A stretch of DNA of 64,000 bases from Lentzea guizhouensis (GTDB lineage: Bacteria; Actinomycetota; Actinomycetes; Mycobacteriales; Pseudonocardiaceae), in assembly GCF_001701025.1 (NCBI RefSeq), contig NZ_CP016793.1:7502001-7566000 (forward strand), given 5' to 3'. Numbering within the stretch: the stretch's first letter is position 1; each line of letters opens with the position of its first letter. The translations under genes and the position numbers were made by a program. This document shows, one piece after another, positions 8,800 through 17,676 of the stretch. Below the pieces are notes generated by a model. The model saw nothing but the letters and a program-made list of their open reading frames with translations. It had not been told where the DNA came from and ran no database searches.

Positions 8800-8836
8800 T
8801 GGAATCGTCGAACCTGACATTGGTCTGGGCAGTGTT

Positions 8837-9046
8837 GTGGCGCTGTCCTTTCTCGCGGCTCCACGCCGCTACTGGTATGTGCAGCCGCCCGCGATCCTTA
8901 GATGGGCGCTCGTGTGGTTCGACGGTGAATTCGCTGGCCACTGGACCGACTTCCTGGGACTGGCCGTGACGAGCGTCAGCATGCTTTCGCTGTGGTTGGT
9001 CAAACCACCTGGGCGCGCCGAGCAGCAGGACCGGCGTGCACCCTGA
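8837..9046 (+). CDS. Small hypothetical membrane protein (start uncertain)
   Basis: A 69-residue frame starting at GTG 8837 with one hydrophobic stretch (DFLGLAVTSVSMLSLWLV). It ends inside the start of the next gene (overlap 9036-9046), which suggests coupled translation. A competing 57-codon frame starts with the ATGA overlap at 8799 but reads less like a protein. A small indel may have split one original N-terminus between the two frames. I know no family match. Confidence 0.45.
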   Translation: MALSFLAAPRRYWYVQPPAILRWALVWFDGEFAGHWTDFLGLAVTSVSMLSLWLVKPPGRAEQQDRRAP

Positions 9047-9860
9047 CGAGGCCGCTGAAGCGGTGCTGCACGAACGGTGGTCACGCAGCCAGTTGCACGT
9101 GACGATGTTTTCCCTGGTCCTGCCGATGACGCAGGTGTTGTTGTGCGCAGCGGTCGTCGCAATGGCCGATGAGGGAATCACCTGGCCGACAGCGATTCCG
9201 TTGGTTTCGACTGTGATCGCAGCGGTGGCGTTGCGCCAGTTGCTCCAGCACCAGGCTCCTCTTGATCCCCTGATGTGGCGGCCCGCGGCGTTCCTCGTCG
9301 CGGGGGTGCAACTGCTGTCCGGCGCGATCCCCACCTACGGCATCGCCACGACCAGTGGCCCTGACGCGCTGACCGGGCCGGCCATCCTGTTCCTGTTCTG
9401 CTGGGCGGTCGCGATCGCGACCTGCGTGTCTGCTCACCGTGCCGGCCGCGCTCTTCTCACCCCGCTTGTGCCCGAGTTGGGATCGGCTGACCTGCGGCTG
9501 AGGCTCGCAGTCCGCGCGGCGACCACCGGACCTGAACGCGTGTCGGCACAGATCGTCGTCGAGCGTGACCGTGTCGAGTGGACGGCGCGCCTGCACACGC
9601 GCCGTGGCGGTGACCCCCGGATCGACCTGTCGGTTCCGTTCCGGGAACTGTTGCAGGTCACGCCGGTGACCCTGCCCGTCGTCCCTGAACTGAGGCCGTG
9701 GATCGTCCTGTCTGGAGGGATCACGTTGTACACGCAAGCCGGACCAGCGGTTCTGGTGACGGCCACCCACGACCAGTGGCTGATACCCGTCGACGACGCG
9801 GACCTCGTCGCAGATCTCGTCCGCCGCCGCCAGGCCCGGTGGCTGGAGGGAATTCTCTAG
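9036..9860 (+). CDS. Hypothetical four-helix membrane protein with cytosolic C-terminal domain
   Basis: A 274-residue protein that I do not recognise. Residues about 20-45, 50-70, 85-105 and 110-135 are hydrophobic. The second half (about 150-274) is soluble and strand-rich, ending in HDQWLIPVDDADLVADLVRRRQ; the layout recalls PH-like sensor domains of small actinobacterial membrane proteins. It starts at GTG 9036 inside the previous small gene and follows the antiporter in the same direction, so it may belong to that operon. Confidence 0.6.
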   Translation: MHPDEAAEAVLHERWSRSQLHVTMFSLVLPMTQVLLCAAVVAMADEGITWPTAIPLVSTVIAAVALRQLLQHQAPLDPLMWRPAAFLVAGVQLLSGAIPTYGIATTSGPDALTGPAILFLFCWAVAIATCVSAHRAGRALLTPLVPELGSADLRLRLAVRAATTGPERVSAQIVVERDRVEWTARLHTRRGGDPRIDLSVPFRELLQVTPVTLPVVPELRPWIVLSGGITLYTQAGPAVLVTATHDQWLIPVDDADLVADLVRRRQARWLEGIL

Positions 9861-9887
9861 CGTTGCCGTGACCGCCTGTGCGGCCGG

Positions 9888-11213
9888 TCAGCCGTGCCGG
9901 CCGCGACGGCTCTCGGGCATGGCGTCGCCGGCCACGTCGGCCTGGTGCACATCCGGGATACCGTCGTTGTCCGCGTCGCGGTTCTCTTCCTCGTGGATGC
10001 GGCGGTACACCCGGTTGCGCAGCCGCAGGATCACCGTCGCGACCAGCGCGGACAGCACGGAACCCAGCAACACGGCCACCTTGGCGTGGTCGTAGTCGTC
10101 GCTGCCCTCACCGAACGACAGCTCGCTGACCAGGAGCGAGACGGTGAACCCGATGCCGGCGAGGATCGACAGGCCGACCACGTCGACCCACGACAGGTCG
10201 TCGTCCAGATCCGCCTTGGTGAACCGCGCGACCAGCCAGGTGGCCGCGGTGATGCCGATCGGTTTGCCCAGCAACAGACCGAGCACGATGCCGAGCGTCA
10301 CGCTGTCGGTGAGCGAGGTGACGAAGCCGCTCAGACCGCCGATCGAGACGCCGGCCGCGAAGAAGGCGAAGACCGGTACGGCGACACCCGTGGACAGGGG
10401 TTGCCACCGGTGCTGGAACATCTCAGCCAGACCGGGACCTTCGCCGTACCGGCGGATCACCGGCACGGCGAACCCGAGCAACACGCCTGCCACGGTCGCG
10501 TGCACACCCGAGGCGTGCATCAGCGCCCACGTCGCCACCGCCAAGGGGATCAGCAGCCACCACGACCGGACGCGTCGCTGCACCAGCAGTGTGAACAAGC
10601 CCAGAGGAATGAACATCAGCAGCAACGGCAACAGCGACAGGTGATCGGTGTAGAACAGGGCGATGATCACGATGGCGATCAGGTCGTCCACGACCGCCAG
10701 GGTCAGCAGGAACGTCCGCAGCGCCGACGGCAGGCACCTGCCGATCACCGCCAGCACCGCCAGCGCGAACGCGATGTCGGTCGCGGTGGGGATGGCCCAG
10801 CCGGACAGCGAGGGGCCGCCACCGAGGTTGACCGCGGTGTAGATCAACGCGGGTATGGCGACACCGCCGAACGCCGCCGCGATCGAGACGGCGGCCCGCC
10901 GCGGATCGCGCAGGTCGCCCGCGACGAACTCGCGTTTGAGCTCCAGGCCCGCGACGAAGAAGAAGATCACCAGCAGGCCGTCGGAGGCCCATTCGGCGAG
11001 GCTGAGGCGCAGGTGCAGGGACTCGGGGCCGATCTCCACCGCGCGCAGGGTCTCGTAGATCGACGCCCACGGCGAGTTGGCCCAGACCAGGCCCACCACC
11101 GCCGCGACCAGCATGATGACGCCACCGACGGTCTCGAGGCGGAGCAGGTCGGCGATGCGCTTGGCCTCGGGCCAGGACGCGCGGCTGAACAGCCGGGTCT
11201 TCACGGGTTCCAA
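9888..11213 (-). CDS. nhaA: Na+/H+ antiporter NhaA
   Basis: A 441-residue NhaA that exports Na+ or Li+ in exchange for H+. Family marks in order: [23 protein letters not shown] in helix [34 protein letters not shown] (helix II and loop), [17 protein letters not shown] (helix IV), [25 protein letters not shown] with the paired transport Asp residues (helix V), and [39 protein letters not shown] near the end. The C-terminal tail is hydrophilic and acidic with DNDGIPD. The start is TTG 11213 or GTG 11204. The conserved leader element lies 29 nt upstream. Confidence 0.95.
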   Translation of the reverse strand: MEPVKTRLFSRASWPEAKRIADLLRLETVGGVIMLVAAVVGLVWANSPWASIYETLRAVEIGPESLHLRLSLAEWASDGLLVIFFFVAGLELKREFVAGDLRDPRRAAVSIAAAFGGVAIPALIYTAVNLGGGPSLSGWAIPTATDIAFALAVLAVIGRCLPSALRTFLLTLAVVDDLIAIVIIALFYTDHLSLLPLLLMFIPLGLFTLLVQRRVRSWWLLIPLAVATWALMHASGVHATVAGVLLGFAVPVIRRYGEGPGLAEMFQHRWQPLSTGVAVPVFAFFAAGVSIGGLSGFVTSLTDSVTLGIVLGLLLGKPIGITAATWLVARFTKADLDDDLSWVDVVGLSILAGIGFTVSLLVSELSFGEGSDDYDHAKVAVLLGSVLSALVATVILRLRNRVYRRIHEEENRDADNDGIPDVHQADVAGDAMPESRRGRHG

Positions 11214-11242
11214 AACTCACTCCGGGTGTCGTCGGCCGCATC

Positions 11243-11266
11243 GCCGACCAGACTTCCCGGCACACC
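11243..11266 (-). promoter_or_regulatory. Conserved 5' leader element, copy 3 (nhaA leader)
   Basis: Read on the minus strand, the core contains GCCGGGAAGTCTGGTCGGC. Its GTCGGC end can pair with GCCGAC six bases further on, forming a hairpin beside the ribosome binding region; alternatively GCCG and CGGC inside the core pair. GGTGT at the start can pair with ACACC at the end, closing the whole element. Position directly before nhaA suggests a cation- or pH-sensing leader. Confidence 0.6.
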
Positions 11267-11384
11267 ATGCCGCTCGTCACGGCAACAGCCCGACCGTACC
11301 TCACGACCGGGCAGCGGTGTGCGTGCCGAGAAATACGTCCGTGCAGGTCAGCAGGCATCGACGTGTTAGCGGTCATCATCCGGC

Positions 11385-12365
11385 ATGATCGCGGCCGTGC
11401 TGGTCCGCTTCGCCTACCTCGCCGTCTCCCACGCCTTCGCCGCGCTGTGGCTCCTGCGCATGACCGATCGGGAGAAGGACGTCGAGATCCTCGCGTTACG
11501 CCACCAACTCGCGGTCCTGCACCGGCAACTCGGAGAGCAGCGCCCACAATTGCGGCCAGAGGACAGGGCATTGCTCGCAGCCTTGCTCGTGCCGTTGGCC
11601 CGCGCGACGTTACGCCAGCTCCGGCTCTTGGTCAGCCCGGACACGATTCTGAGGTGGCATCGCGACTTGATGAAGCGCCGCCATGCCCGCTTGAGCGTGA
11701 ACCGGGCGTCCGGACGTCCGCGCACTGTCGCTTCGATCCGCCGGCTCGTCCTGCGCCTGGCAACCGAGAACCCCTCGTGGGGGTATCGACGTATCCACGG
11801 TGAACTCGCGCTGCTCGGTGTCGCGCTCGCCGCGTCGACGGTGTGGGAGATCCTCAAGACTGCCGGCATCGATCCGGCCCCGCGGCGCACGACCGTTACC
11901 TGGGCTGACTTCCTGCGCTCGCAGGCTGAGGCGATCCTGGCGATGGACTTCATTGAAACGGTCACGCTGACCGGCCAGCGCCAGTACATTCTCGCCGCCA
12001 TCCACCACGCCAGCCGGCGTGTATGGATACTCGGCACCACCGCACACCCCACCCACGCCTGGGTCACCCAGGCCATCCGCAACCTGCTCATGGACCTCGA
12101 GGACACAGGACACCTCGCGCAGATCAAGTTCCTCACTCGTGACCGCGACGCCAAATACCCCGCGTTGATCGACAAGATCCTCGGCACCGCGGGAATCGCG
12201 ACGGTGCTGACCGGTGTCCGGATGCCCCGCATGAACTCCATCATCGAACGCTGGGTCAAGACACTTCGCGCCGAACTGCTCGACCGCACATTGATCTGGA
12301 ATCAGACCCACCTACGCCACGCGCTGCGGGAGTACGAGCGGCACTACAACGAGCGCGGCACATGA
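11385..12365 (+). CDS. IS transposase/integrase (DDE, rve core), C-terminus shortened
   Basis: A 326-residue transposase with an N-terminal helical HTH region (REKDVEILALRHQLAVLHRQL, PDTILRWHRDLMKRRHA), then WGYRRIHGELALLG and an rve DDE core beginning at ILAMDFIETVTLTGQ (first Asp); the next Asp lies in FLTRDRDAKY and the final Glu in MNSIIERWVKTLRAELLD. It ends abruptly after REYERHYNERGT. Comparison with the remnant at 14530 shows a one-base length difference right there, which shifts the frame and removes the usual HYNEHR..HRSL tail. The element is therefore probably slightly damaged. Confidence 0.85.
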   Translation: MIAAVLVRFAYLAVSHAFAALWLLRMTDREKDVEILALRHQLAVLHRQLGEQRPQLRPEDRALLAALLVPLARATLRQLRLLVSPDTILRWHRDLMKRRHARLSVNRASGRPRTVASIRRLVLRLATENPSWGYRRIHGELALLGVALAASTVWEILKTAGIDPAPRRTTVTWADFLRSQAEAILAMDFIETVTLTGQRQYILAAIHHASRRVWILGTTAHPTHAWVTQAIRNLLMDLEDTGHLAQIKFLTRDRDAKYPALIDKILGTAGIATVLTGVRMPRMNSIIERWVKTLRAELLDRTLIWNQTHLRHALREYERHYNERGT

Positions 12366-12435
12366 CGGTCACTCGCTGGTGCGGCACCACAAGCATCGTC
12401 ATGCTCCTTGACCTGCGTGGACGTAATTTTCGGCA
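11385..12435 (+). mobile_element. Insertion sequence, nearly complete, 3' end damaged
   Basis: Covers the transposase gene and its short 3' flank. The flank at about 12402-12435 (CTTGACCTGCGTGGACGTAA and following) resembles the flank after the second remnant at about 14727-14760, so both derive from the same IS type. About 70 bases present in the second copy between transposase tail and flank are missing here. I could not identify the inverted repeats. Confidence 0.6.
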
Positions 12436-12472
12436 CCCACAGGGCGGGCGATGAGGCGTGAACTCCGCAGGT

Positions 12473-14266
12473 TCAGCGTTTGACGCGAGCGCGGATCGCC
12501 AGCGCGGCCAGAGCGAGCAGCAGCGGGCCGAGGCCGCGGCCGGCGTTGACGGTCCAGCGCCCGGCAATGGTGAGTTGCTGATCGGTGTCTCGGAACACGA
12601 TCGAGCCGGTGGCCAGGCGAGCGGCACGCTCCAGCCTGGCGGCGGTCCATCGGTCGCCGAACGGCGGCAGGGTGGCGGGCGGTGTCCGGGCGTCGAGCAC
12701 TACCTGTTGGGACCCGCCCGGTGCGGGGGCGGGCTGCACACTTCCGGTGAACTGCTGCAGTGGCGCTGCTGCGGGCAGGCCCAGGCCTGTCAGTAACGCG
12801 GTGAGCATCGTCAGAAGCAAGACGAGCGCTGCTAGCGCGCGGCTAGCCCGCTGACCATAGCCGGAGATCAACCAGTAGACGGTGAGCAGGAACCGTTCGA
12901 CCCGGCGTGTCGAACGTGCGTGACGGCGGGCCTGCATCTCGCCGTAGTAGAAGTCGCCGGCACCGGGTTCGTCTTTTGCGTCCTCGAGGCCTTTGCGCAG
13001 CGCGCGGTAGATGACGGCGAGGCGTTCGTAGGTGATCGCGTCGTAGTCCCGCCCGGTGTCCGGTTGCCCCGCGACTACGCTTCGGTCCCGGGCGAACTTC
13101 TCCAGCCAAGCTTCGACATTGACACCGCGCTGCTTGCGCGCGATCACATGCAGCAGCTTCTCGTCCATGATGATCTCGCGTCCCCTGGCGTTGACGTAGT
13201 AGGCGCGTACGCCTGGCCGGGACGGGACGACAAAATCGAGGAAGCGTGACCGCCCTTCGATTCTCAGTTTGTCGAGATTGTATGCCCCGGCGAACAGGCA
13301 CGGGGTGAGGTCGATGTTGGCAATGGTGAGCTCGTCAACATCGGTGCCTTGCAGGGACAGCAGAGCTGGCGCCAACGGGAAACTGTGCCCATGCGAGCGC
13401 ACGCGCGAGTCGATGGTGTCGCTGCCCGACACGATGGACGCGGCTTCGAGGTGGGTGCGTCGCATGCTGACTGCCGTCCTATGAGCTCGCATGCGCAGCT
13501 CCATGCCTGCTTCGAAGCGGGCGTCATCAAGTCGGCAGTGAGCGTTTAGGACCATCACGGCGCGATGGCTGAACACACAGTCGGACAGGTCCACGCGCGA
13601 GGCCTCGACGGGGTCTAGATAGGCGCGTCCCGAGAACGTAGTCCCGCTGAAGATCAGCTGTTCTGCACAGACAGCGTGGAATCCTGCGAGGTCAGCGAAG
13701 GTGGCATCGGTGAACACACCGAGGCCCATGATTGTCTGCAGAAACCAGGCATCGCCGAGGAAATGCGCACGGTCGAAGCTGACAGTATCGGCGAACGTGG
13801 TGCTGGCAAAGAAGACCGGCCCAGGAAACTCGACCTTGGTGAAGTCGGCACCACATTCGAACGTGGCGTCGCTGAAGTCGGACACACCGCCGCCGCGCGC
13901 TGCGAAGTTGTGCGAAGCAGTCCGGAACTTCAGCCGAGTACCGGGGAAAGGCGCATCGCCGGCGAAGGTGCAGCCGCCGAAGTCGAATCGCGCGGCGTGG
14001 ACGGTGTCAAGGATGTCACGGACATGGTCTGCGGTCAGGGTGGTGCCGCGGACATCGACGTGCGACTGCGCGTGCATGTCGCGCAGTGCTTCGCTGCGCT
14101 GGTGAACGGTCGCATGGGCGAAACACAGCTCGGGACCATCAGCGTGGGTGTCGGTGCGCAAGGTCCGGCCGGCACAGTCGTTGCGGCCACAACGCGGCCA
14201 GTCAACACCTCCGCGCTGATCCAGGCCATGCACGCTTCGGACGGCCGCATGCCAGGGCGCGCTCAT
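12473..14266 (-). CDS. Pentapeptide-repeat-like membrane protein
   Basis: A 597-residue protein. Residues about 70-260 form a beta-helix of pentapeptide type, with repeated A(D/N)F-like and TF/CVF steps such as FDFGGCTFAGDAPF, VSDFSDATFECGADFTKVEF and FSGTTFSGRAYLD. The middle (about 370-460) is helical and charged. Two hydrophobic segments follow: ASRALAALVLLLTMLTALLTGLGL (about 490-515) and LGPLLLALAALAI near the C-terminus. By topology it has a cytosolic sensor-like part anchored in the membrane. The function is unknown; similar proteins are frequent in actinobacterial accessory DNA. It is flanked on both sides by remnants of one IS type and its start overlaps a 28-aa ORF. Confidence 0.75.
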   Translation of the reverse strand: MSAPWHAAVRSVHGLDQRGGVDWPRCGRNDCAGRTLRTDTHADGPELCFAHATVHQRSEALRDMHAQSHVDVRGTTLTADHVRDILDTVHAARFDFGGCTFAGDAPFPGTRLKFRTASHNFAARGGGVSDFSDATFECGADFTKVEFPGPVFFASTTFADTVSFDRAHFLGDAWFLQTIMGLGVFTDATFADLAGFHAVCAEQLIFSGTTFSGRAYLDPVEASRVDLSDCVFSHRAVMVLNAHCRLDDARFEAGMELRMRAHRTAVSMRRTHLEAASIVSGSDTIDSRVRSHGHSFPLAPALLSLQGTDVDELTIANIDLTPCLFAGAYNLDKLRIEGRSRFLDFVVPSRPGVRAYYVNARGREIIMDEKLLHVIARKQRGVNVEAWLEKFARDRSVVAGQPDTGRDYDAITYERLAVIYRALRKGLEDAKDEPGAGDFYYGEMQARRHARSTRRVERFLLTVYWLISGYGQRASRALAALVLLLTMLTALLTGLGLPAAAPLQQFTGSVQPAPAPGGSQQVVLDARTPPATLPPFGDRWTAARLERAARLATGSIVFRDTDQQLTIAGRWTVNAGRGLGPLLLALAALAIRARVKR

Positions 14267-14349
14267 CGAGCGCCCCCGGCCTCACTGGAATCGGTTGTCT
14301 GCGCCGATAGGGTCCCGAAGGGCAGGACGTCGTCCGGCTGCGTGTCCAT
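14263..14349 (-). CDS. 28-aa ORF coupled to the pentapeptide-repeat gene
   Basis: A short reading frame with ATG at 14349, a good ribosome binding site (AAGGAG, about 10 bases upstream) and a stop that overlaps the next start (ATGA at 14263-14266). The product begins MDTQPDDVLPFGTL and ends EAGGAR; it is acidic at first and has no hydrophobic stretch. The spacing argues that it is translated and feeds ribosomes to the downstream gene, as a leader or a small partner protein. I know no homologue. Confidence 0.5.
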   Translation of the reverse strand: MDTQPDDVLPFGTLSAQTTDSSEAGGAR

Positions 14350-14529
14350 AGCGTGTCGGCTCCTTGAAATGGCTGACGGGCTGGCAGCTCCCGCGCGAGG
14401 CGCAGACCCGCTGACCGGAGCCGACGAAGGCTATCGGGCGCACGGTTCCGATCTGTCGGCAACGCTAAGTGATCAGATCAGACTGAGTTCGCGTAGGCAG
14501 ATGATCGAGCAGGCGAGACTCAGAATGGC

Positions 14530-14762
14530 TTGATCTGGAATCAGGCTCATCTGCGGCTAGCGCTGTGTGAGTACGAGCGGCACTACAACGAGCACCGAAC
14601 CACTGATCACTCGCTGGCGCGACACCCCTGCGAGTCCGGCCTCAGTCTGTCGATCCCGCTCAGATCGAACGCTTCACATAGGCCGACATGGCCTTCTCGG
14701 CTGAGCCATCCAGGAGTGCCGCCATGTGTCTTGAGCTGCATGGATGTAGTTCTCGGCGCGCG
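14530..14762 (+). mobile_element. IS 3'-end remnant related to the element at 11385
   Basis: The frame encodes the transposase tail LIWNQAHLRLALCEYERHYNEHRTTDHSLARHP, closely similar to the end of the 11385 transposase, followed by a flank ending near GAGCTGCATGGATGTAGTTC that resembles the flank of that element. Everything upstream of the DDE Glu is missing. It marks the other side of the pentapeptide-repeat gene. Confidence 0.75.
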
Positions 14763-14879
14763 CAATGGCGCTCGTGGAGGCGGCGGCCGTCGCCCGATCT
14801 ACGTCCGGTTCTCCGCGTCCGACGAGCCTCCCTCGCGCCCCTGCGGCTAGCCTTTCGAGGTTCGGTGGGAGGAGTCGAA

Positions 14880-16025
14880 GTGGCGGACCTGGAGTACCTG
14901 CTCACGCGTGCCTGGAACCCCGACACCCGTCCGCTGGCGGAAGAGGCGTGGCGGTGCTACAACGCGGGAGCGATCCGTGCGAGCATCGCCGCGACCTGGA
15001 CCGCGGTCACCGCCGACATCACCGCCAAGCTCATCCTGCTGGCCGACAACGGTGACGCGGCAGCAGCTGCCTTCCGCAGCGAGGTCTACGCCGCACAGGA
15101 CAAAGGCATCCACCCCGACGGTGTGCGTTCCATGCAGAACATCGAAGCCGCCTTGCTCGCCAAAGCCTTCGACTTAGAACTCGTCGACTCGATCGGCCAG
15201 CGAGAGCTGGAACGTATCCGTGAGGACCGCAACCTGTCGGTCCACCCTTCGCTGCGCCGCTCCGGCGAGGTTTACGAACCCCCTCCCGAGACCGCGCGCG
15301 GACACCTGACGGTGGCACTGACGACACTGCTGACCTTGCCCCCGACGCAGGGCGGGAAGATTGTCGAGGCGTACCTGGATTACACCTGCGATCCCTCGTT
15401 TGTCCCCGTCCCCCTGCACATCCAGACGACGTTCTTCGCCCATGTCCGGACCAGCGCCCGGACGAACATCACGAAACTGGCCGCCAAGCACGCCCTACGC
15501 GAACTGAACCCGGACGGGCGACTGCCGGCGATCGAGTACGCGGACCGGTCCGCCGTCGTCCTGGCCGCCTTCGCCGAGCAGGACAGGGAACTGGTCCGTT
15601 CCGTGGTCGCGGCACAACGTGACCACTTCCAGCGACTCGACGGTGCGGCCCAACTGCGCGCTCTCGTCCGACTTGGCGACCAGGACTACTTCTGGGACAT
15701 GGTGGACAACCCGCTTCGTGACCTGCTCCAAGGTCTGGTCGAAGCCCGGCTGGAGGACTCCGTCAGCCTGCACACGGACTGGGTTCCCCTACCGACAGAC
15801 CTCACCGCGATCCTCGCTTCCGTCGCGAGTAGCCCAGCACGGGAACGCCTGCCCGAACTGGAGCGACGCTTCAACCAGCTCAACACCTTCCACAAGATGA
15901 ACGTGGTCGCGGCCCGCCCCGCCCGGTACTTCGTGCCCGCCGTACTCTCCTTCATCGCCGAGGCGTGGTCATTCCGAGTCGGAGAGCAGGCAGGCAACTG
16001 CTCGTCTAGCACGCCTCATTTCTGA
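14880..16025 (+). CDS. HEPN-like protein of unknown function, C-terminus probably frameshifted
   Basis: A 381-residue protein that I do not recognise by name. The GTG at 14880 has a strong ribosome binding site (GGGAGGAG, 14867-14874). Residues about 10-130 are helical and carry RNLSVH at 117-122 in the context LERIREDRNLSVHPSL, the RX4H signature of HEPN domains, many of which are RNases in toxin and defence systems. The rest is helical, without metal-binding or P-loop motifs. The frame ends at 16025, but coding continues in another frame (16010-16276), so a one-base change and a TAG have probably removed about 85 residues. Confidence 0.6.
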   Translation: MADLEYLLTRAWNPDTRPLAEEAWRCYNAGAIRASIAATWTAVTADITAKLILLADNGDAAAAAFRSEVYAAQDKGIHPDGVRSMQNIEAALLAKAFDLELVDSIGQRELERIREDRNLSVHPSLRRSGEVYEPPPETARGHLTVALTTLLTLPPTQGGKIVEAYLDYTCDPSFVPVPLHIQTTFFAHVRTSARTNITKLAAKHALRELNPDGRLPAIEYADRSAVVLAAFAEQDRELVRSVVAAQRDHFQRLDGAAQLRALVRLGDQDYFWDMVDNPLRDLLQGLVEARLEDSVSLHTDWVPLPTDLTAILASVASSPARERLPELERRFNQLNTFHKMNVVAARPARYFVPAVLSFIAEAWSFRVGEQAGNCSSSTPHF

Positions 16026-16276
16026 CCGGCGACGATCTCCAGCAAGCTCTAGAAGACTGGGCACTCAACTCCCAATGCCGCGAAGCCGCCCAGATGCCAG
16101 ACCTCGCAGTGACCCTTCTCCACGACACCAGCCACCTCGGTCGGACCAGACTCGCCACCTTCGCCCAATTCCTCGCCACTGTCCAATCGCTGGCGAAGGA
16201 AGGTGACAGCTACTACCGCTACCCGGCGCTCGAGATGGCCCTGCAAGCCACAGGGCACCTCGCAGAGTCCGGGTGA
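16010..16276 (+). pseudogene. Detached C-terminal segment of the HEPN-like protein
   Basis: In the second frame relative to the gene at 14880, this stretch reads ASFLTGDDLQQALEDWALNS, then MPDLAVTLLHDTSHLGRTRL and ends LEMALQATGHLAESG. It has typical GC-rich third positions and no start signal of its own. It directly follows the point where the upstream frame turns into nonsense (about 15985-16010). A TAG at 16007-16009 in this frame means that more than one change separates the parts. Confidence 0.5.
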
Positions 16277-16488
16277 GCGGGCACCGACGACGACTTGTCT
16301 GTGTCGACCGCATGCGGTCTCATGTGGTCGACGGTCTGGCAGCGCTCAGGCGGAAGTAGTCACGGCTCGGCACGTCGGAGAGATCGACCTGGCTTCGAGG
16401 CCGTCATTTCGAAATCCGCGGTTATGGCGGAAAAGGTTGCTCATCGTGTTCGACGAGCGTTGGACAAAGTGCCGGAGCGCCTGGTCAC

Positions 16489-16662
16489 CTCGCCGTGCGG
16501 GCCGCTGACCGAGATGGCCAGGACCCCGAGTACGGCCCTGTGCCGGCGCCGGTGGCGCGGGTGTGCGCGCTGACGTACTTCTGCACGGACACTGGCGTCC
16601 ACCCCGCCCCGGCCGGGCACGAGGCCATCGCCGAGGCCGTCCTGGCCGCCGTGGGTTACTGA
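16489..16662 (+). pseudogene. C-terminal remnant of an SGNH/GDSL hydrolase
   Basis: The frame ends VCALTYFCTDTGVHPAPAGH followed by EAIAEAVLAAVGY. This matches the last block of secreted SGNH/GDSL esterases, in which a D..HP motif carries the catalytic His and is followed by A.GH..IA. Only about 55 residues remain; the Ser block and the rest are absent upstream. It meets the convergent DUF7822-like gene tail to tail (overlap at 16656-16662). Confidence 0.5.
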
Positions 16663-17325
16663 TTCGGCTGGTTTGCCGCGTACTCCGCCCGGTTCCACAG
16701 CGTGAAGTAGAGGACGTCGGTCCACCAGTTGAGGCCGATCGGGTTCTCGGTCCTGTCGTCACGCGTGTTGTCGAAGTCGTCGGTCAGCACGAGCCCGTGG
16801 AACGCGTCCAGGCCGCTGCCGCGCGAGCACGGCCCCGGCCGCCGCTGCGTCGTCGGGCAGCGCGTCGATGGCCGCGCCTGCCGCCCGGCACAGGTCGAGG
16901 TGGCCCTCGATTAGCGTCCGCAGCTCGTCCTCGCCGCTCTCGATCATGGTGTCGAGCTCGATGGTCTCGAGCAGGACGTACCGGTCGCGGTGCGCGTGGA
17001 GGAACCGCTCCGCCTCGGCGAGCCCGGCGTGCAGGCCTTCGGCGTCGCTCACGGCGCGCACGGCGGCGGCGAACTTCGTCAGCCGCGCGAACCCGGCGTC
17101 GAACTCACCGCTGATGGCGTACAGCGTGGTCCTGCTCTCCGGGGGCTCGCCGTCGAACCCGTCGGCGATCAGGGAAGCGCACAGCCGGGGATCGCCGGAC
17201 AGGAGCACCAGGAAGGAGAACGGGATGGCGTAGGGCCATTCCGACAACCCGGAAACCGTTTCCGGTCGGTCCTCATAGGACTCCGGCCGGTTTCCGGTGC
17301 TGTACAGGTACGAACGGTTCGCCAT
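16656..17325 (-). pseudogene. DUF7822-like protein gene with a frameshift
   Basis: Begins at ATG 17325 with MANRSYLYSTGNRPESYEDRP and continues SGLSEWPYAIPFSFLVLLSGDPRLC, which matches my memory of a family named DUF7822 (function unknown). The open frame ends at 16759, but the last 30 residues (QRPGRVPRARADRR) are out-of-frame reading. From about 16830 the next frame gives RGSGLDAFHGLVLTDDFDN, then NPIGLNWWTDVLYFTLWNRA and stops with TAA at 16656. A single-base indel between about 16825 and 16850 joins the two. The intact product would be about 222 residues. Confidence 0.65.
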
Positions 17326-17676
17326 GACCGGATCCTATGACGGGGCGAGACCTGGGAAGGCAGATGGTCCGTTTCGGCTGCGGGTAGACGCGGGCGTTCT
17401 CCGCTTCCCCCGCCCCCGCAGGAGTTGGCCCTTGAGACTGTCAGGCTCCATTGATCGAGTAGTTGGTATTCCACGGTGAATCTCGAACAACGCGGTACGC
17501 CGACAGGTGCCGATCAGCGACGACAGCACTGCGATGGCGGTGCGTGCGTGATGAGACCGGCGGAGGGAGAAGAGCCGGACTGCGGTTGCGTGCCCCGATG
17601 ACTGGAAGAGTGCGCCTATCAAGCACGCCGCCGATGTCAGGACCGGCGACGCCCAGAACTTGATGAGTGCGTCGGT
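17326..17676. other. Intergenic stretch without recognised gene
   Basis: About 350 bases between the start of the DUF7822-like gene and the end of YfbU. I see no frame with a known domain and no clear repeat. It may hold decayed mobile DNA, like the neighbouring regions. Confidence 0.35.
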
